From Pseudomonadota bacterium (GTDB lineage Bacteria; Pseudomonadota; Gammaproteobacteria; Enterobacterales; Enterobacteriaceae), in NCBI GenBank assembly GCA_023425455.1, contig JAFACP010000477.1, forward strand, positions 1-6,656: a DNA stretch of 6,656 nucleotides, read 5' to 3'. The notes under the pieces were generated by a model, which was given only the letters and a program-made list of their open reading frames with translations, was not told the DNA's origin and did no database searches. Positions 5,240-6,656 of the stretch are shown in pieces. The translations under genes and the position numbers were made by a program. Position 1 is the stretch's first letter. Each line of letters starts with the position of its first letter.

Positions 5240-6244
5240 TTAGTCGCCGAGTGTTGCCACCATGACCGCTTTAATGGTGTGCATGCGGTTTTCCGCCTCG
5301 TCGAAGACGACGGAGTGGGCGGATTCAAACACTTCTTCCGTCACTTCCAGCCCTTTCATGCCCCAGGCGATTTCGATTTCGCGCCCCACCGTCGTGTGCT
5401 CGTTATGAAACGCCGGCAGGCAGTGCATAAATTTGACCTGCGGGTTGCCGGTGGCGTTGAGCACGGCGGCGTTGATTTGGTACGGCTTCATCAGGCTGAC
5501 GCGCTCGCCCCAGGCCTCTTTCGGCTCGCCCATCGACACCCACACGTCGGTGTAGAGGAAATCGACCCCCTGCACCCCTTCTTCCACGTCGTCGGTTAGG
5601 GTGATGCGCGCCCCGGTCTCCCGGGCGATGGCGCGGCACTGCTCAACCAGCCCGGCCTCCGGCCAGAAGGATTTCGGCGCGACCAGCCGAATATCCATCC
5701 CCATTTTGGCCGCACCGACCATCAGCGAGTTGCCCATGTTGTTGCGCGCGTCACCGAGGTAGGCGAAGCTCAGCTCCGGCAGCGTCCTGCCCGGCGCGTG
5801 TTCGAGCATGGTCATCAGGTCGGCGAGGATCTGCGTCGGGTGAAACTCATCGGTCAGCCCGTTCCACACCGGCACCCCGGCGAAGGCCCCCAGCTCCTCG
5901 ACGATGCTCTGGCCAAAGCCGCGATACTCAATGCCGTCATACATGCGCCCGAGCACGCGGGCGGTGTCTTTCATCGACTCCTTATGGCCGATCTGCGAAC
6001 CGACCGGGCCGAGGTAGGTCACCTGCGCCCCCTGGTCAAAGGCGCCCACTTCGAAGGCGCAGCGGGTGCGGGTGGAGGTTTTTTCAAAAATCAGGGCGAT
6101 GTTTTTCCCCTTCAGGGTCTGCCTTTCGCGTCCGGCTTTTTTGGCGGCCTTCAGCTCCATGGCGAGGTCGAGCAGGAACTGGATCTCCGCCGGGGTGTAG
6201 TCCAGCAGTTTGAGGAAGTTGCGGTTTTTCAGGTTGATGTGCAT
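5240..6244 (-). CDS. arcB: Ornithine carbamoyltransferase, catabolic (ADI pathway)
   Basis: Ornithine carbamoyltransferase interconverts ornithine plus carbamoyl phosphate and citrulline plus phosphate. In the ADI pathway it runs toward carbamoyl phosphate. The 334-residue length is typical. Motifs are the carbamoyl-phosphate loop S57-T58-R59-T60-R61, HPTQ (135-138), the ornithine-side DVWVSMG (233-239) and HCLP (274-277) with the catalytic Cys. The catabolic role is inferred from context, since the gene lies between carbamate kinase and the putative antiporter. By sequence alone it could be called argF/argI. AAGGA stands eight bases before the ATG. The gap to arcC is 27 bp and AT-rich with no terminator, so the genes are co-transcribed from a promoter to the right of the window. 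It is distantly homologous to PyrB in the same window. Confidence 0.95.
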   Translation of the reverse strand: MHINLKNRNFLKLLDYTPAEIQFLLDLAMELKAAKKAGRERQTLKGKNIALIFEKTSTRTRCAFEVGAFDQGAQVTYLGPVGSQIGHKESMKDTARVLGRMYDGIEYRGFGQSIVEELGAFAGVPVWNGLTDEFHPTQILADLMTMLEHAPGRTLPELSFAYLGDARNNMGNSLMVGAAKMGMDIRLVAPKSFWPEAGLVEQCRAIARETGARITLTDDVEEGVQGVDFLYTDVWVSMGEPKEAWGERVSLMKPYQINAAVLNATGNPQVKFMHCLPAFHNEHTTVGREIEIAWGMKGLEVTEEVFESAHSVVFDEAENRMHTIKAVMVATLGD

Positions 6245-6271
6245 AAGGGAAATCCTTTTAAAATAAATGTG

Positions 6272-6656
6272 TTATTGACGGATCAGCGTGCCTTTCTCGC
6301 CCGCCAGGATCGCCGCGCCGTCGGCCAGTGCGCCGATCCCGGCGATGCCGTTGCAGGCCTCGACAAACGCGCGGCAGGCGGCCACTTTCGGCCCCATCGA
6401 CCCGGCGTCGAACGACATCTCCCTGAGCAACGCCGGCGTCACCTGCGCCAGCGGGCGCTGGGTCGGTTTGCCCCAGTCGAGGTACACCGCGTCCGCGTCG
6501 GTGAGGATCAGCAGAGCGTCTGCCTCTATCTGGCGGGCCAGCAGCGCCGCAGAGAGATCTTTGTCGATCACCGCCTCGATGCCGTGATAGCCGCTGGCGT
6601 TCTCCACCACCGGCACGCCGCCGCCGCCGTTGCAGATAACCAGGTGGTCGCGCTGG
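6272..6656 (-). CDS. arcC: Carbamate kinase, C-terminal part (cut by the right edge)
   Basis: The last 128 or so codons of carbamate kinase are present; the frame stays open to the right edge, so the gene starts outside. Carbamate kinase transfers the phosphate of carbamoyl phosphate to ADP, giving ATP, CO2 and NH3, the energy-yielding last step of the ADI pathway. The family signatures are LVICNGGGGVPVVE next to the edge, then EAVIDKDLSAALLA and LLILTDADAVYLDWGKP, with the later FDAGSMGPKVAA segment that positions nucleotide. About 300 residues are usual for the whole protein, so roughly 40 per cent is visible. The GTG codon at 6616 lies inside the glycine-rich motif and is not a start. It precedes arcB by 27 bp. 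Arginine deiminase (arcA) would be expected further upstream. Confidence 0.95.
   Translation of the reverse strand, partial: QRDHLVICNGGGGVPVVENASGYHGIEAVIDKDLSAALLARQIEADALLILTDADAVYLDWGKPTQRPLAQVTPALLREMSFDAGSMGPKVAACRAFVEACNGIAGIGALADGAAILAGEKGTLIRQ

Noticed and set aside
6614..6616. GTG as the start of carbamate kinase
   Set aside because: It is a Val codon inside the conserved glycine-rich motif, and the frame continues open to the right edge with family-like residues.
1..6656. CRISPR arrays, tRNA or rRNA genes, insertion sequences, toxin-antitoxin or defence genes
   Set aside because: None were seen on either strand; the only dispersed repeat recognised is the ERIC element.

Overview
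The window is a piece of an enterobacterial chromosome. RidA, PyrI and PyrB read as near copies of the Escherichia coli proteins. The GC-rich codon use, the arginine deiminase (ADI) cluster beside pyrBI and an ERIC element point to an Enterobacter/Klebsiella/Salmonella-like genus; I cannot name the species. Every gene I can support lies on the minus strand, so transcription runs from right to left.

Right part (6656 to about 3590): the distal end of an ADI-type arginine catabolic operon. It holds the C-terminal part of carbamate kinase (arcC, cut by the right edge), catabolic ornithine carbamoyltransferase (arcB) and a YfcC/DcuC-family membrane carrier that is probably the arginine:ornithine antiporter. 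Arginine deiminase itself would be expected beyond the right edge. After the carrier come an ERIC repeat and an intrinsic terminator.

Middle (3592 to 1004): an ArgR paralogue whose arginine-binding Asp pair is replaced by Ser-Ser. Next is the pyrimidine operon pyrL-pyrB-pyrI with its complete control region: a promoter with an AATTTG start, a leader peptide, a pause hairpin and an attenuator. ridA follows, with its own likely promoter and a strong terminator. A near-consensus ARG box, with a weaker second box 21 bp away, sits across the argR-like stop codon and upstream of the pyrBI promoter.

Left part (about 1000 to 1): a small antibiotic-biosynthesis-monooxygenase-domain gene with its own promoter. 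Beyond it is a lower-GC stretch with an open minus-strand frame that runs off the left edge and that I do not recognise.

Biochemically, the ADI enzymes interconvert citrulline, carbamoyl phosphate, ornithine and ATP. PyrBI spends carbamoyl phosphate on pyrimidines, and RidA detoxifies reactive enamines/imines. The neighbourhood is therefore carbamoyl-phosphate-centred. I saw no wholly new system. The most unusual points are the altered ArgR paralogue, the ARG boxes next to pyrBI, and the unknown left-edge frame.
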